Assembly (NCBI RefSeq): GCF_022539505.1
Contig: NC_061510.1
Location: 266,299,687 to 266,363,686 of the forward strand
Origin: Lolium rigidum
Taxonomy: Eukaryota; Streptophyta; Magnoliopsida; Poales; Poaceae
DNA: 64,000 nucleotides
Direction: 5' to 3'
Position 1 is the first letter of the stretch. The number at the start of each line of letters is the position of its first letter. Below, in pieces: positions 31,127 to 41,888 of the stretch. The notes under the pieces were generated by a model. That model saw only the letters and a list, made by a program, of their open reading frames with translations, was not told where the DNA came from and made no database searches. The position numbers were made by a program, and so were the translations under genes.

Positions 31127-31955
31127 CGATACGGGGCGACCTTCGGTCTCCACCGCATCATGTGCGTCAACGCCGACACGTCACGCAAAGGTGAATCTTC
31201 TCCTTTATGCGTGCCTACAATTGTCTCTCATGAATGGTATGCTACTTCATCCTCCTTCATATGACCATGATAGGAACACATCGCCAAGTACGGAGGAAGT
31301 GGACGACACCATGGAGGCTCGAGGACTCAAGGCCGAGGTCGCGGAAGCATGGAAGAGAACGTCGAGGATAAGGATACGTGCCAGGAAGACCGGCACTGCC
31401 GCACCGCCACTACGACTGAGGACTACGACGCACCGCCGCCCTACCTGCGCCGGCCCTATCGCCTACCCGTGCTGGCCCCGACGCCCCACCGCAAAGAGCA
31501 TCAAATCTGAACCCTTTATCCCTTTGTATGCCTAAACTACCCCTCCTTTGGTGGCTCCCTATATATAGGCTCCCACCTCCCCTTCATTAGGTTAGACATA
31601 ACTTGAGTGAGAACTTGGCTTATGCCTCCACCGTCCCTCCGGGATTAGGGAAACCCCCTCCTCTCTTAGACACAAATCTATGAGTTGTATCAAGGCACTC
31701 CTTATATGATTTATCTTTCGCACTTGTGATTCTACTGCGGTCTCTCACACGTGTGACTCCATAGATCGTATATCGGTCTTTCTCTCGGGGATTCTACCTC
31801 GTGTCTCTCCTTGAGGGATTCTATCGTGATAGTGGTTCGGGCTATCGGGAGTAAACCGGTGCGTTCGCGTGTGTTCATCGTGTTCTTCCTCTCCCCCGTC
31901 TTTTCCTTGGTCAATTCGTGAGATCGGGCAACCCACGTGGCCTTAGGCCGCATCA
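31127..31955 (+). repeat. B2 5' LTR
   Basis: 829 bp, GATACGGGGCGACC...CGCATCA, with TATATATA at 31560-31567. Confidence 0.9.
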
Positions 31956-31957
31956 TA

Positions 31958-31970
31958 TGGTATCAGAGGA
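31958..31970 (+). promoter_or_regulatory. B2 primer binding site
   Basis: TGGTATCAGAGGA; one mismatch to the initiator tRNA-Met complement within the first twelve bases. Confidence 0.8.
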
Positions 31971-34098
31971 CATGTTGCCACGAATTTGACCCCCCAATTT
32001 CGTCAATTTTCGCCGAAAAATTTTCTTTAAAAAAAATACCAAAAAATAACTCGAAATTTGATCTCCGGATTTGTTGCGTTTTTTGTGGTTTTGGTCCACA
32101 GATCTATTGTTACATGTGTTGATCTATTGTTTCCTCTACTTTTCCCATTCAATTCCATCAAGTTTAGCTCGAATTTGAGCAATTTCTGTCCGTTTCTGTG
32201 AAGAACAGCTTGAGTTCATCTTGTTCGAGTTCTTGGTCAACGCTGGGCGCCCACGATTCTCCACCCGGCTGCCGCCGATCACCACGCCAGGCTGCTCCTC
32301 AACCAACCTCCGCCACCTCGCCCCTTGCTGCTCAGCCTCAGGCGCATCACGCATCTCCTGGCCCATCGCCGCCCAGCCCCAGCCACCACCGCGCTCACGC
32401 CGCTGCTGGCCACCTCAGCTCGTGCAATCCCCTGGCCTCCAATCTGTGTCCAGCATCTCCCTTGGCCGGCAGCAGCTGCCGTTTCCACCAGCTCCCACTC
32501 AATCCACATCGGCCATCACCAGCGCTCGCCCTGGCTGGCCTGCATCCCCTGGCCCAGCTGCCCCTACCGCGTGCGACACGCCTCTACTCCGGCCTGCAGC
32601 GCAAGCTCTGCCAGGCACAGCTAGGCCGCGCGCTCGCCCGCCTTGGCCACCCGCTGGCCCCGCCCGCCCCTGACCCCTACCGCCCGCAGCAACCGCACAA
32701 CGCGCACGCCTACCGCGCCGGCCGCCTCCATCCACCGCGCACCCGCGCTGCACGACCACTGCATCGCCTCGCTGCGCGTCCGGCCGACCGAGCGGCACAC
32801 CGGGCCACCCGGTTGAAACCGGATCACAGACCGGTGCCGACCGGGCGCGGTTCTGGGGCTCCGGGAGGCCCAGCCGGTCACCATCCGGCCCAGAACCCGG
32901 TCTGAACCGGATGGGCCGGCCCCAGGCCCAGTTGAACCGGCTCCCTGACCAGTTTCGTCCAATTTTGACTCCATTTTTTGCCCCAAAATTTGACAACTTT
33001 CCGGAGCCCGTTTGACTCCAAATTTTAACAGCATCCCCCAAATACTCCACATAATCCACCTCTAATTTTTGACGATTTTGGAGCCCAACTTTCGACCGCT
33101 CGTTTTGACCCAACTTTTCGGGCATTGACTTAATTTGCTCGATTTCCGATCTGGAGTGCATCGGTTGTCTATTCCGCTTCCGCGCCTACATCAACACCGC
33201 GATGACACCGTTGGCACCCCGGGTTCCGGCGCAACTTCGCCCACCATCATCGACACCCCTTCCTCATCGCAAGTTCGTGTGCTTGGCACCGCCTAACCTT
33301 TTCATCTAGGTATAACTAGCACCCCTCACCCCTTGTAGCCCCGTTTCTTTCTTTGAGTACATATCCCATTGAGAGTGGCTTTCCGAGTGTTGTGAAGCAT
33401 TGCACAAGTGTCACAACCGTGAGAGGGTTTGTGTGTGTGCGTTCTGTTGAGCAAAGCTCTGAAGCAAGCTCGGTGAGAAAGATACACAAAAGAAGAAAAG
33501 TGTGACATATACATATAAAAAAATAAAGCTTCTAAGCATAGAAAAAAAGTGAAAAAAAGAGAAAAAGAAAAAGGAATAGAAAAAGAGTGTGTGTCCACTG
33601 ATACAAAGGAGTGCAAAGTTTGTGAGCACTAAGAGAGAAAAGAGAAGAGTGGCATTTGTGCAAATCTTGTTGCTTCTCTCATATGCAACCGAGCAACCGT
33701 CTCTCTTGTGTTGGCGTGACACCGAGCTTATAGTCTTTGTTAGGACCATCTTGTTACTTAGCTCACTTCCTTGGTCGCGCTAACCCCATTGTTCTCCCTC
33801 GTGTGTGTTTCCGTGTTTCCTTGACATAGATCACCACTTTTGACATTTGACTTTGGATCTTACCCACATTTGACAATAGACTTTTCCGTTGGTCTTTTTC
33901 GTTTGCTATCCACCCCTTACCCACCACATATAGAGTTTCTTAGCCTTTTGCGTGTGCTTTGAGTGTGTGTGTGAGTAACCCGATACATTTTGGCTTTGCT
34001 CTTGACTTGAACCATTTTTCCGATACTTTCTTCAAAGGTGGGATACTTGTGTAGTTTTCCTTCCACCATACATATACACCTATACTAGTGAGATATAC
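31971..34098 (+). other. B2 5' leader, non-coding
   Basis: Collinear with the B1 leader: a GC-rich block (about 32230-32770), a CCGG-rich cluster (32773-32955), a segment shared with family A around 32960-33200, A-rich runs near 33520-33590 and the ORF-proximal part. No credible gene. Confidence 0.7.
32773..32955. repeat. CCGG-rich motif cluster in the B2 leader
   Basis: Irregular CCGGTC, GACCGG and AACCGG phrases, equivalent to 15371-15522. Confidence 0.75.
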
Positions 34099-35463
34099 AT
34101 GATGACCCCACAAGAACAAGCCGAGATGAGAGCATACTTCGCCGAGCTAGATGCTCGAGAAGCCCAAATGACACCCAAAGAAAAAGCCGAGTGCAACACA
34201 TACTTCAAACACCTTGAGAGCAAGAGTGATACACACCATGAGTCGAGTGAGGATGTTTCGATTTCTAACAACCTAACCTCTACTCCGCTTGTGTTGTCTT
34301 CCTCTTTGCTAGGTTGCTCGAACATCGACGACGCCATTGCCATGGAGATGAGGGACTCCACTATATGTGAGATGAGTGACTCCACTATATGTGAGCTTGA
34401 TGAGTGCCTCCACTTCGAGAGCATGAGTGATACACCAAGTGAGATGAGAGTGGTAGTTGATAGGTCATGTGAGGCCATTTTCAATTCTAACATCTTACCC
34501 TCTACCTCTAGTGTGTTTCCTTGTGTCTCATTAGGTTCCATGGATGACGAGACGCCGATCATGAAGAAGATGTACATGGTGCATGAAGATGATGATATCA
34601 CACCATGCTTGCTTGAAGATGAACATGGATGCCACATCGAGCCTACCTCTTCCACAACACCTACCTCATATGAGCGGGACTACAAAGGTACCTATATGGG
34701 TGTTGATGATGCCATGATCCCACTAGTGGACATGATGAATTGTGAGTGCATGCATGATGATGATGATACAATTGCTATGTCACATGCTCGTTCTTATTCC
34801 CATTTGATGCTTTGCTTGATAACAATGTTGACCATGTGGAATTACTTCTTTGTGACGATATGACCATGCCATGCTATGAGAGTTTCACTTTCTCTCCTTT
34901 TGCTTGCAATGTGTCGAACAATTGCTCTTTCCCATGTATTGCTTGCAATGAAAATGATAATGCTTGTGTTATGACAACCTTGCCGAACAATTGCTCTTTT
35001 CCTAGGTTTTTCGACACCAATGATAAAATGTTGAACATGTTTTGTGCCAAATGCTTGCAATATTCTCCCATTGATGCAACCAAAATGTTGAATACTTTCT
35101 CTTTCCAATGCTTGGTTTGCAATTATGTTAATGTGCTTGTTAGTGAGATTGCCCACATAGCTCTCTCAAATTTTGGAGAATTTGCATATATCCATGTTAA
35201 GCATGCTCCCACGTTTACTCCGCATGTTCACCACATCTACTATGATAAATTGCTTAATGCTAATGGTGATGTGCAAAAGAAATGGAACCTCATGATGGAT
35301 GATGTGTTCATATATCATGCACACACGTTGTTTGCTTTGGCTATTGTATGTGTAGGTACGAGAAAGACAAGGTCAACCTCGATTGAGCACGAGTTGACCA
35401 AAAGAGCTCTTGAGAGCATAATACAAGTAAGTACAAGATCGAACCCGGCTCTAATACCTTTCC
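34099..35463 (+). pseudogene. B2 family B ORF, frameshifted and cut by G2
   Basis: ATG 34099 gives MMTPQEQAEMRAYFAELDAR as in H. The frame is open to about 34800, where a frameshift moves the coding sequence to another frame; that frame stays open through NNCSFPCIACN, NTFSFQCLVCN and FIYHAHTLF to the G2 insertion at 35464 after PALIPF. Two MSDSTICE-type units are present. The later NFSF repeats and tail should resume right of the window. Confidence 0.85.
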
Positions 35464-36393
35464 TGATGAGGACATCCCATCTATTGATACAACCGCTGTA
35501 CCTACAGCCACACAAATACAAGGACCAATCACTCGAGCTCGTGCCAAACAACTTAACTATCAGGTACTTTCGTTTCTTGGAACTGTTCTTCATATACATG
35601 AGAATATGATGCTGCCTAAATCAGATATGTTTGTTACTCTTAGGAATGATGGACCTAGCATGGATGAGGAGGACAAGCATTGGAGCATGATCACACATGG
35701 AGGAGATGGCAGCAAGCACTTGAGGATTGAAGATGACGCCACAAGTGGAGATTTCAGAACTTTGAAGCCACCATAAGAAGAGATGAAGACATGGACGAAA
35801 TATAGAGTTCTCTACTTCATATTTTCGTCCATACCATAATATGGTGCTGCGTCACCTTTAGTTTTGGGCCAGGCCCATGTCATTTAAGCAGGAATTAAGT
35901 CAGCCACTTTTTAGAGTCCGTATTGAAGGGGGAAAGGCCTTATAGGGTTTGGTTCGGCCGCAATACGTATGGCTGGTCGAAACCCCACCTTTTCCTCCTT
36001 TAAATACCCCCATAGACGTCACGTTTAGACTCGGATTTTGATTAGATTAAAAGTTAGCTATTGCTGCAACTCTCGTGTACTTCTTATGAGGCCAACGCCC
36101 AGAACAAGACCGACTATTCGGAATCCCACCTTTTCAACAAAGCTTTCATCTATATCCGCAATAATTCTGATTGCATTATTAGTTCTTACTTGTTCTAGAT
36201 TTCAGGTAGGAATTAAGACCCTCGCTGGTCAGGCGATCGTGCATCCGCAAGATCGGTAACTCCCGGAGATTGTCCTAGCGATTGCATTGACGCACGAGCT
36301 TTGCACGTGTAGTCGGATCGTCAAGCACGAACTCCACCAACAAATCGACGCTATCTTACTCTCATCGAAAGATCGGCCACCTTTGCCCTACCA
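35464..36393 (+). repeat. G2 5' LTR
   Basis: 930 bp, TGATGAGGACATCCC...CCTACCA (last bases ACCA rather than ATCA). The head encodes DEDIPSIDTT, GPITRARAKQLNYQV and finally SGDFRTLKPP then TAA, so about 100 codons of the polyprotein tail. Related to the solo LTR 21814-22745 and, more distantly, to the G1 LTRs. Confidence 0.92.
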
Positions 36394-36395
36394 AG

Positions 36396-36412
36396 TGGTA
36401 TCAGATTTCAGG
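36396..36412 (+). promoter_or_regulatory. G2 primer binding site
   Basis: TGGTATCAGATTTCAGG, identical to that of G1. Confidence 0.78.
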
Positions 36413-37636
36413 TTGCTCGGTGAGATTTTACTGTTTTCCTAGTGTAGATTGCATCTGCCATCATACCCATAAACCACGAAAAAGCCAAAAAAAACGATTA
36501 GGGTTTAGATCATATCGTCCCATAAACCCCTGCCACGCCTTGCATTGCCTTTTCAGTTTTGCATAGTTGAATTTGTGTCTGCATCTTCGTGTCGAGTTGC
36601 TGGTCTTAGCGTCTAGTTCCTTTAGAGTTTCGAGTTCTGGTCATATTAGTCACGCCGCCGCCACTCGCATCATACGCAGATCACCGCCACCACCACCACC
36701 ATATACTTCCGCCACTGCCATATACACCCTGCCATATACTTCCACCACTGCCATATACACCCTGCCATATACTTCCGCCACTGCCATATACACCCTGCCA
36801 CATACATCCGTATCCACCATATACCCCGTTTCCTACCGCGACACAGATTCGTGTTGTTTCTCTGACGTGACAGAGTCCGAGTAGAATTAGGTTTTATTGT
36901 TTTTACCCTTCGCTGTTGCCTTCTAATTCCGTCGGTGCTGTAGAAAAAATTTCCGTGAGATAAGTTTCGGCCGCCAGAGAAGAATTGTGAAGGAGAGCAA
37001 AAAAAAATTCTGGAAACGCCTCCGAAAAAAATTTCTGGCTACATTGGTTTTTCACCTTGGCGATCACTTTTCGCCACTGTCCGTTATAGCGACATTTTTT
37101 GGCGCCTGCGCGCTTTTCGGAGCACTTTCCAGAAATTTCGACAAAAAATTTTCTGAGGCTATACTGTTTTTAGACCTTGGGGATCAGTTTGAGACACTTA
37201 CCATCATAGTGATTTTTCGCACATCGCGTCGCCACATCATTGCCACCTCATCGCTGCTAGTTGCTTGTGTGCCACGCCGTGACCTCGTTAGTGTTCTAGG
37301 CTCGCGTCTCTAGTACGGACTAGCCTAGGACCAAGCACAAGATGCAGTTGTTGAGCATACTTTCAATATCGCATCGTTGTTTTGACAATTGCTGTTTTTG
37401 CTACCATATATAAGCCATCCTACAGCTCCACATATTGTCTCCACGTGCTTGGTATCGACACCTGGTAATCGCTTTGGCAATCTTTGGAGACGCTGATCCT
37501 TGTTGGTTGTTACATCGCCTTCCTCCTGTTTGGTAAGAACTTGTAAGAGCTTTGTATTTTGCTTGACGAATTGCGCGTGAACCACCATATTCCGTAGTTT
37601 GTAGGCATATACATTTGTTCTTTTTGAGTACTAACC
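36413..37636 (+). other. G2 5' leader, non-coding
   Basis: Includes the 33-bp repeats and a region with repeated AAAAATTTC or GAAATTTC phrases around 36940-37160. The short reading frame over the repeats has no recognised domain. Confidence 0.65.
36700..36798. repeat. Three 33-bp tandem repeats
   Basis: Units 36700-36732, 36733-36765 and 36766-36798, each CATATACTTCC...CACCCTGC, with one A/G difference in the middle unit. Being 33 bp they keep a frame open (YTSATAIYTLP), probably by chance. Confidence 0.9.
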
Positions 37637-39062
37637 ATGACAGGACCTACACCGGGAGTTGACCCGGCAAAGATGACGACTGAGAAGTTGCATGCTCACT
37701 TCACCCACCTTTTGGGCGGGCATGCACGCGACACCGAGGCGCGCATTGGTGACGTGGATGCCAAACTCACCGACGCTGCTGGACAAGCTGGATGGCCTCG
37801 AGGTAGCTTTCAACTCCAAGCTCGACGCCAAGTTCCAGGAGCTCTTGACTCGGTTACCGCCGCCTCGCGCCAATGTGCAACACCGCGCACGCCGCGTTCC
37901 TCGTGCGGACGTTCCGGCGGGTACCGCTCCTGCTGCAGCAGCCGCACATGACGCGCCTTCTGATGAAGGATACGAGGATTATGGAGGGAACGAGGATGAG
38001 CAAGTAGATGAGAACGCGCCGGATGATGAGGAGGTCCAACAACCTGCACCTGGTCGTCCACGGCAGCTGAACCGCTACGCTCGACCACCTCCACGGCCGG
38101 TACGTGATGATGATCATGTTGCTAAATTGAAACTGAATATTCCGCCATTTGAGGGTAGATATAATCCTGATGCATATCTTACATGGGAATTGGAAGTAGA
38201 ACAACGCTTTGCCTGTTTAAAATACCCTGATTACTTGCGTGTTAGTGCTGCTACTTGTGAGTTCACAGATTTTGCATCTATTTGGTGGTCTGAGCATTGT
38301 AGAGTACATCATGCTAATATTCCTACTACCTGGATTGGTTTAAAACTTGCTATGCGTACTCGTTTTGTTCCTCCACATTATCAACGTGATTTGCTGAAAA
38401 AATTGTCTCGCTTAGAACAAGGAAAAAATTTCGTAGAAGACTATTATCAAGAATTGTAAACTGGCATGATTCGCTGTGGTATTGTAGAGGATAATGAGGC
38501 TATGCTTGCACGTTTCTTTGGTGGTTTGAATAAAGAGATTCAACATATTCTGGATTATAAGGAGTACAACACTATTACTCGCTTGTTTCATCTTGCTTGC
38601 AAAGCTGAACGTGAAGTGCAGGATCGTCAACCACCATGGAGAAAAGCTAATGTTTCTGCAGGTCGTACATCGTCGTGGACTCCGCGACAATCAGCGCCAC
38701 CATATCGTGGGGCTGCACCAGCGCCTACTACCTTCAAGTACACTGCGCCTGCATCACGAGCACCATCGGCTGCTACTCCACCACCATCTGCTGGTCCTCC
38801 TCGGAGTTCATCTTCGATGGCCTCCACGGGCAAGACGCGCGACATACAATGTCGCAAATGCTTGGGATTTGGACACATAGAGAGAGAATGCAGAACCAAG
38901 CGTGTGATGTTGGTGCGTGAAGATGGCGAATATGATTCTGCAAGTGACTTTGATGAAGATACATTGGCCCTTATTGCTGCACGTGATGGTGCCAATTTTG
39001 ATTCTGAGAGAGAGATGGAGGTAATGGAAGCCGACACTCGCCGATCAAGTATAGGAGCTTAG
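37637..39062 (+). pseudogene. G2 gag (capsid and zinc knuckle), broken
   Basis: ATG 37637 (MTGPTPGVDPAK). One frameshift near 37770 and a TAA at 38457-38459, where the sister sequence calls for CAA (context YYQEL then TGMIRCG). Domains in order: coiled N-terminus, a Pro/Arg-rich linker, the Retrotrans_gag core (PPFEGRYNPDAYL, FASIWWSEH, MRTRFVP, LSRLEQGKNFVEDYYQEL, FFGGLNKEIQ), a Pro/Ala/Ser-rich linker, and a CX2CX4HX4C knuckle (CRKCLGFGHIEREC) near 38851-38892. It ends at TAG 39060-39062 shortly before the protease. Confidence 0.9.
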
Positions 39063-39073
39063 TTGCACAGCGT

Positions 39074-39598
39074 GTGTTGAGCGTGCAATTGAGCAAAGCT
39101 GAGCATGATCAACGCCACAATCTATTCCAAACAAGAGGCGTTGTAAAAGAGCGAGCTATTCGGATCATCATTGATGGAGGGAGCTGCAATAATCTGGCTA
39201 GCGTTGACATGGTGGAGAAGCTTTCTCTCCCTACAAGACAGCGCACACATCCATACTACATTCAATGGTTTGAGAGCTCTCGGAAGCTCAAGGTAACAAG
39301 AACTACACGTGTGCATTTTACTATTGGTACCTATTCTGATTTTGTTGATTGTGATGTTGTACCTATGCAAGCTTGTTCTTTGTTACTTGGTAGACCTTGG
39401 CAATTTGATAGAGAATCTGTTCATAATGGTAGAACTAATCGGTATTCTCTTATGCATGATGGAAAGAAAATTGGTCTCAAACCTATGACTCCCGAACAAA
39501 TAGTAAAAGATGATCTTGCTAGAGCTAGTAGAGTAAAAAACAAGGAGAAACATAAGAGTGAGAATCAGATTGTTGCCTGCAGATTTTGTGCCACATAA
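39074..39598 (+). pseudogene. G2 aspartic protease region
   Basis: Retropepsin-like. IIIDGGSCNNLAS carries the catalytic Asp (as DGG), followed by MVEKLSLPT, CDVVPMQA and the C-terminal LLLGRPWQFD motif. The frame is open for 174 codons but slips near 39570 relative to the following RT, and it is in a different frame from the end of gag, so it would not be made as a polyprotein now. Confidence 0.85.
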
Positions 39599-40273
39599 GA
39601 CTAATACTAAATCTGATTCAAACCATGCTACCGAAATTCGTTTGAAAAATCCTTGTTTGCTTGCTAGCAAATCTGATATTGCTGAACTTGATGTGAACAC
39701 TACTCAATGCTATGCTATTATTTGCAAAGAAGTTCTGTTTTCATTTGAGGATATGCCTCCTTCTTTGCCACTGCGGTTGCTAACCTTTTGCGAGAATTCA
39801 TTGATGTGTTTCCACAAGATGTACCACCTGGACTACCACCTATCCGTGGGATAGAACACCAGATTGACTTGATTCCAGGTGCTTCGCTGCCCAACCGTGC
39901 GCCATATCGTACCAATCCTGAAGAGACGAAAGAGATTCAGTGACAAATTCAGGTTCTCCAAGATAAAGGTTACATTCGTGAGTCTCTTAGTCCATGTGAT
40001 GTTCCTATTATTTTGGTACCTAAGAAGGATGGTTCTTCACGCATGTGTACTGATTGTAGAGCTATTAATAATATTACCATTCGTTACCGTCATCCTATAC
40101 CTCGTTTAGATGATATGCTTGATGAATTGCGTGGTTCTATTATGTTCTCTAAAGTTGATTTGCGTAGTGGTTACCACCAGATTCGTATGCAATTAGGAGA
40201 TGAATGGAAAACAACATTTGAAACTAAGTTCGGTTTATATGAGTGGTTAGTAATGCCTTTTGGTTTAACTAAT
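39558..40273 (+). pseudogene. G2 reverse transcriptase, N-terminal part
   Basis: Linker then RT. A frameshift lies near 39770 and a TGA at 39941-39943 replaces a likely CGA (context KEIQ and [13 protein letters not shown]). After it the frame reads [50 protein letters not shown] and [12 protein letters not shown]. These are RT fingers and palm with the first catalytic Asp (KVD). The wording CRAINNIT and [12 protein letters not shown] resembles CRM-type chromovirus RT more than Tekay or Tat, but the clade is uncertain. S2 interrupts it after the codons for TN. Confidence 0.88.
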
Positions 40274-41872
40274 TGATGGCGTGTATTTCACACGTTCGTT
40301 GGGGAACCCCAAGAGGAAGGTATGATGCGCACAGCAACAAGTTTTCCCTCAGAAAGAAACCAAGGTTTATCGAACCAGGAGGAGCCAAGAAGCACGTTGA
40401 AGGTTGATGGCGGCGGGATGTAGTGCGGCGCAACACCGGAGATTCCGGCGCCAACGTGGAACTCGCACAACACAACCAAAGTACTTTGCCCCAACGAAAC
40501 AGTGAGGTTGTCAATCTCACCGGCTTGCTATAACAAAGGATTAACCGTATTGTGTGGAAGATGACTGTTTGCAGAGAAAACAGTAAAACAAGTATTGCAG
40601 CAGATTTGTATTTCAGTATTAAAAGAATGGACCGGGGTCCACTGTTCACTAGAGGTGTCTCTCCCATAAGATAAAAGCATGTTGGGTGAACAAATTACAG
40701 TCGGGCAATTGACAAATAGAGAGGGCATAACAATGCACATACATGTCATGATAAGTATAGTGAGATTTAATTGGGCATTACGACAAAGTACATAGACCGC
40801 CATCCAACCGCATCTATGCCTAAAAAGTCCACCTTCAGAGTTATCATCCGAACCCCTCCAGTATTAAGTTGCTAAACAACAGACAATTGCATTACGTATG
40901 GTGCGTAATGTAATCAACAACTACATCCTCGGACATAGCGCCAATGTTTTATCCCTAGTGGCAACAGGACAACACAACCTTAGAACTTTCGTCACACTGT
41001 CCCAGGTGTCAATGCAGGCATGAACCCACTATCGAGCATAAATACTCCCTCTTGGAGTTAAGAGTAAAAACTTGGCCAGAGCCTCTACTAATAACGAAGA
41101 GCATGCAAGATCATAAACAACACATATGTAATAACTTGATAATTAACATAACATGGTATTCTCTATCCATCGGATCCCGACAAACACAACATAGAGTATT
41201 ACATATAGATGATCTTGATCATGTTAGGCAGCTCACAAGATCCAACAATGAAGCACAATGAGGAGAAGACAACCATCTAGCTACTGCTATGGACCCATAG
41301 TCCAGGGGTGAACTACTCACTCATCACTCCGGAGGCGACCATGGCGGTGTAGAGTCCTCCGGGAGATGAATCCCCTCTCCGGCAGGGTGCCGGAGGAGAT
41401 CTCCAGAATCCCCCGAGATGGGATTGGCGGCGGCGGCGTCTCAGTAAGGTTTTCCGTATCGTGGTTTTTTCGGATCAGGGGTTTCGCGACGGAGGCTTTA
41501 AGTAGGCGGAAGGGCAGAGTCGGAGGGCTGACGAGGGGCCCACACCATAGGGCGGCGCGGCCCCCTCCTTGGCCGCGCCGCCTTGTGGTGTCGCCACCTC
41601 GTGGCCCCACTTCGTATGCTCTTCGGTCTTCTGGAAGGTTCGTGGAAAAATAGGACCCCGGGTCTTGATTTCGTCCAATTCCGAGAATATTTCGTTACTA
41701 GGATTTCGAAACCAAAACAGCAGAAAACAAGCAATCGGCACTTCGGCATCTTGTTAATAGGTTAGTTCCGGAAAATGCACGAATATGACATAAAGTGTGC
41801 ATAAAACATGTAGGTATCATCAATAATATGGCATGGAACATAAGAAATTATCGATACGTCGGAGACGTATCA
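40274..41872 (-). repeat. S2 3' LTR
   Basis: Sense TGATACGTCTCCGACG...ACACGCCATCA. Partner of 45342-46939. Confidence 0.95.
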
Positions 41873-41888
41873 GCATCCCCAAGCTTAG
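41873..41888 (-). promoter_or_regulatory. S2 polypurine-type site next to the 3' LTR
   Basis: Sense CTAAGCTTGGGGATGC then the LTR. The GGGGA core is purine-rich. The same 16 bases occur exactly at 43753-43768 and 43811-43826. Confidence 0.6.

Larger units (their letters stand above)
31127..35463 (+). mobile_element. B2: family B element, 5' LTR to mid-ORF
   Basis: Plus-strand family B copy: LTR 31127-31955, primer site 31958-31970, leader to 34098, and ORF from 34099 until G2 cuts it at 35464. The first LTR base is C instead of T. CAGGT (31122-31126) would be its left target duplication half. Confidence 0.9.

Noticed and set aside
36700..36798. 33-bp repeats as a real repeat protein
   Set aside because: The frame is open only because the unit is a multiple of three; it lies in a leader upstream of gag and has no known relatives.
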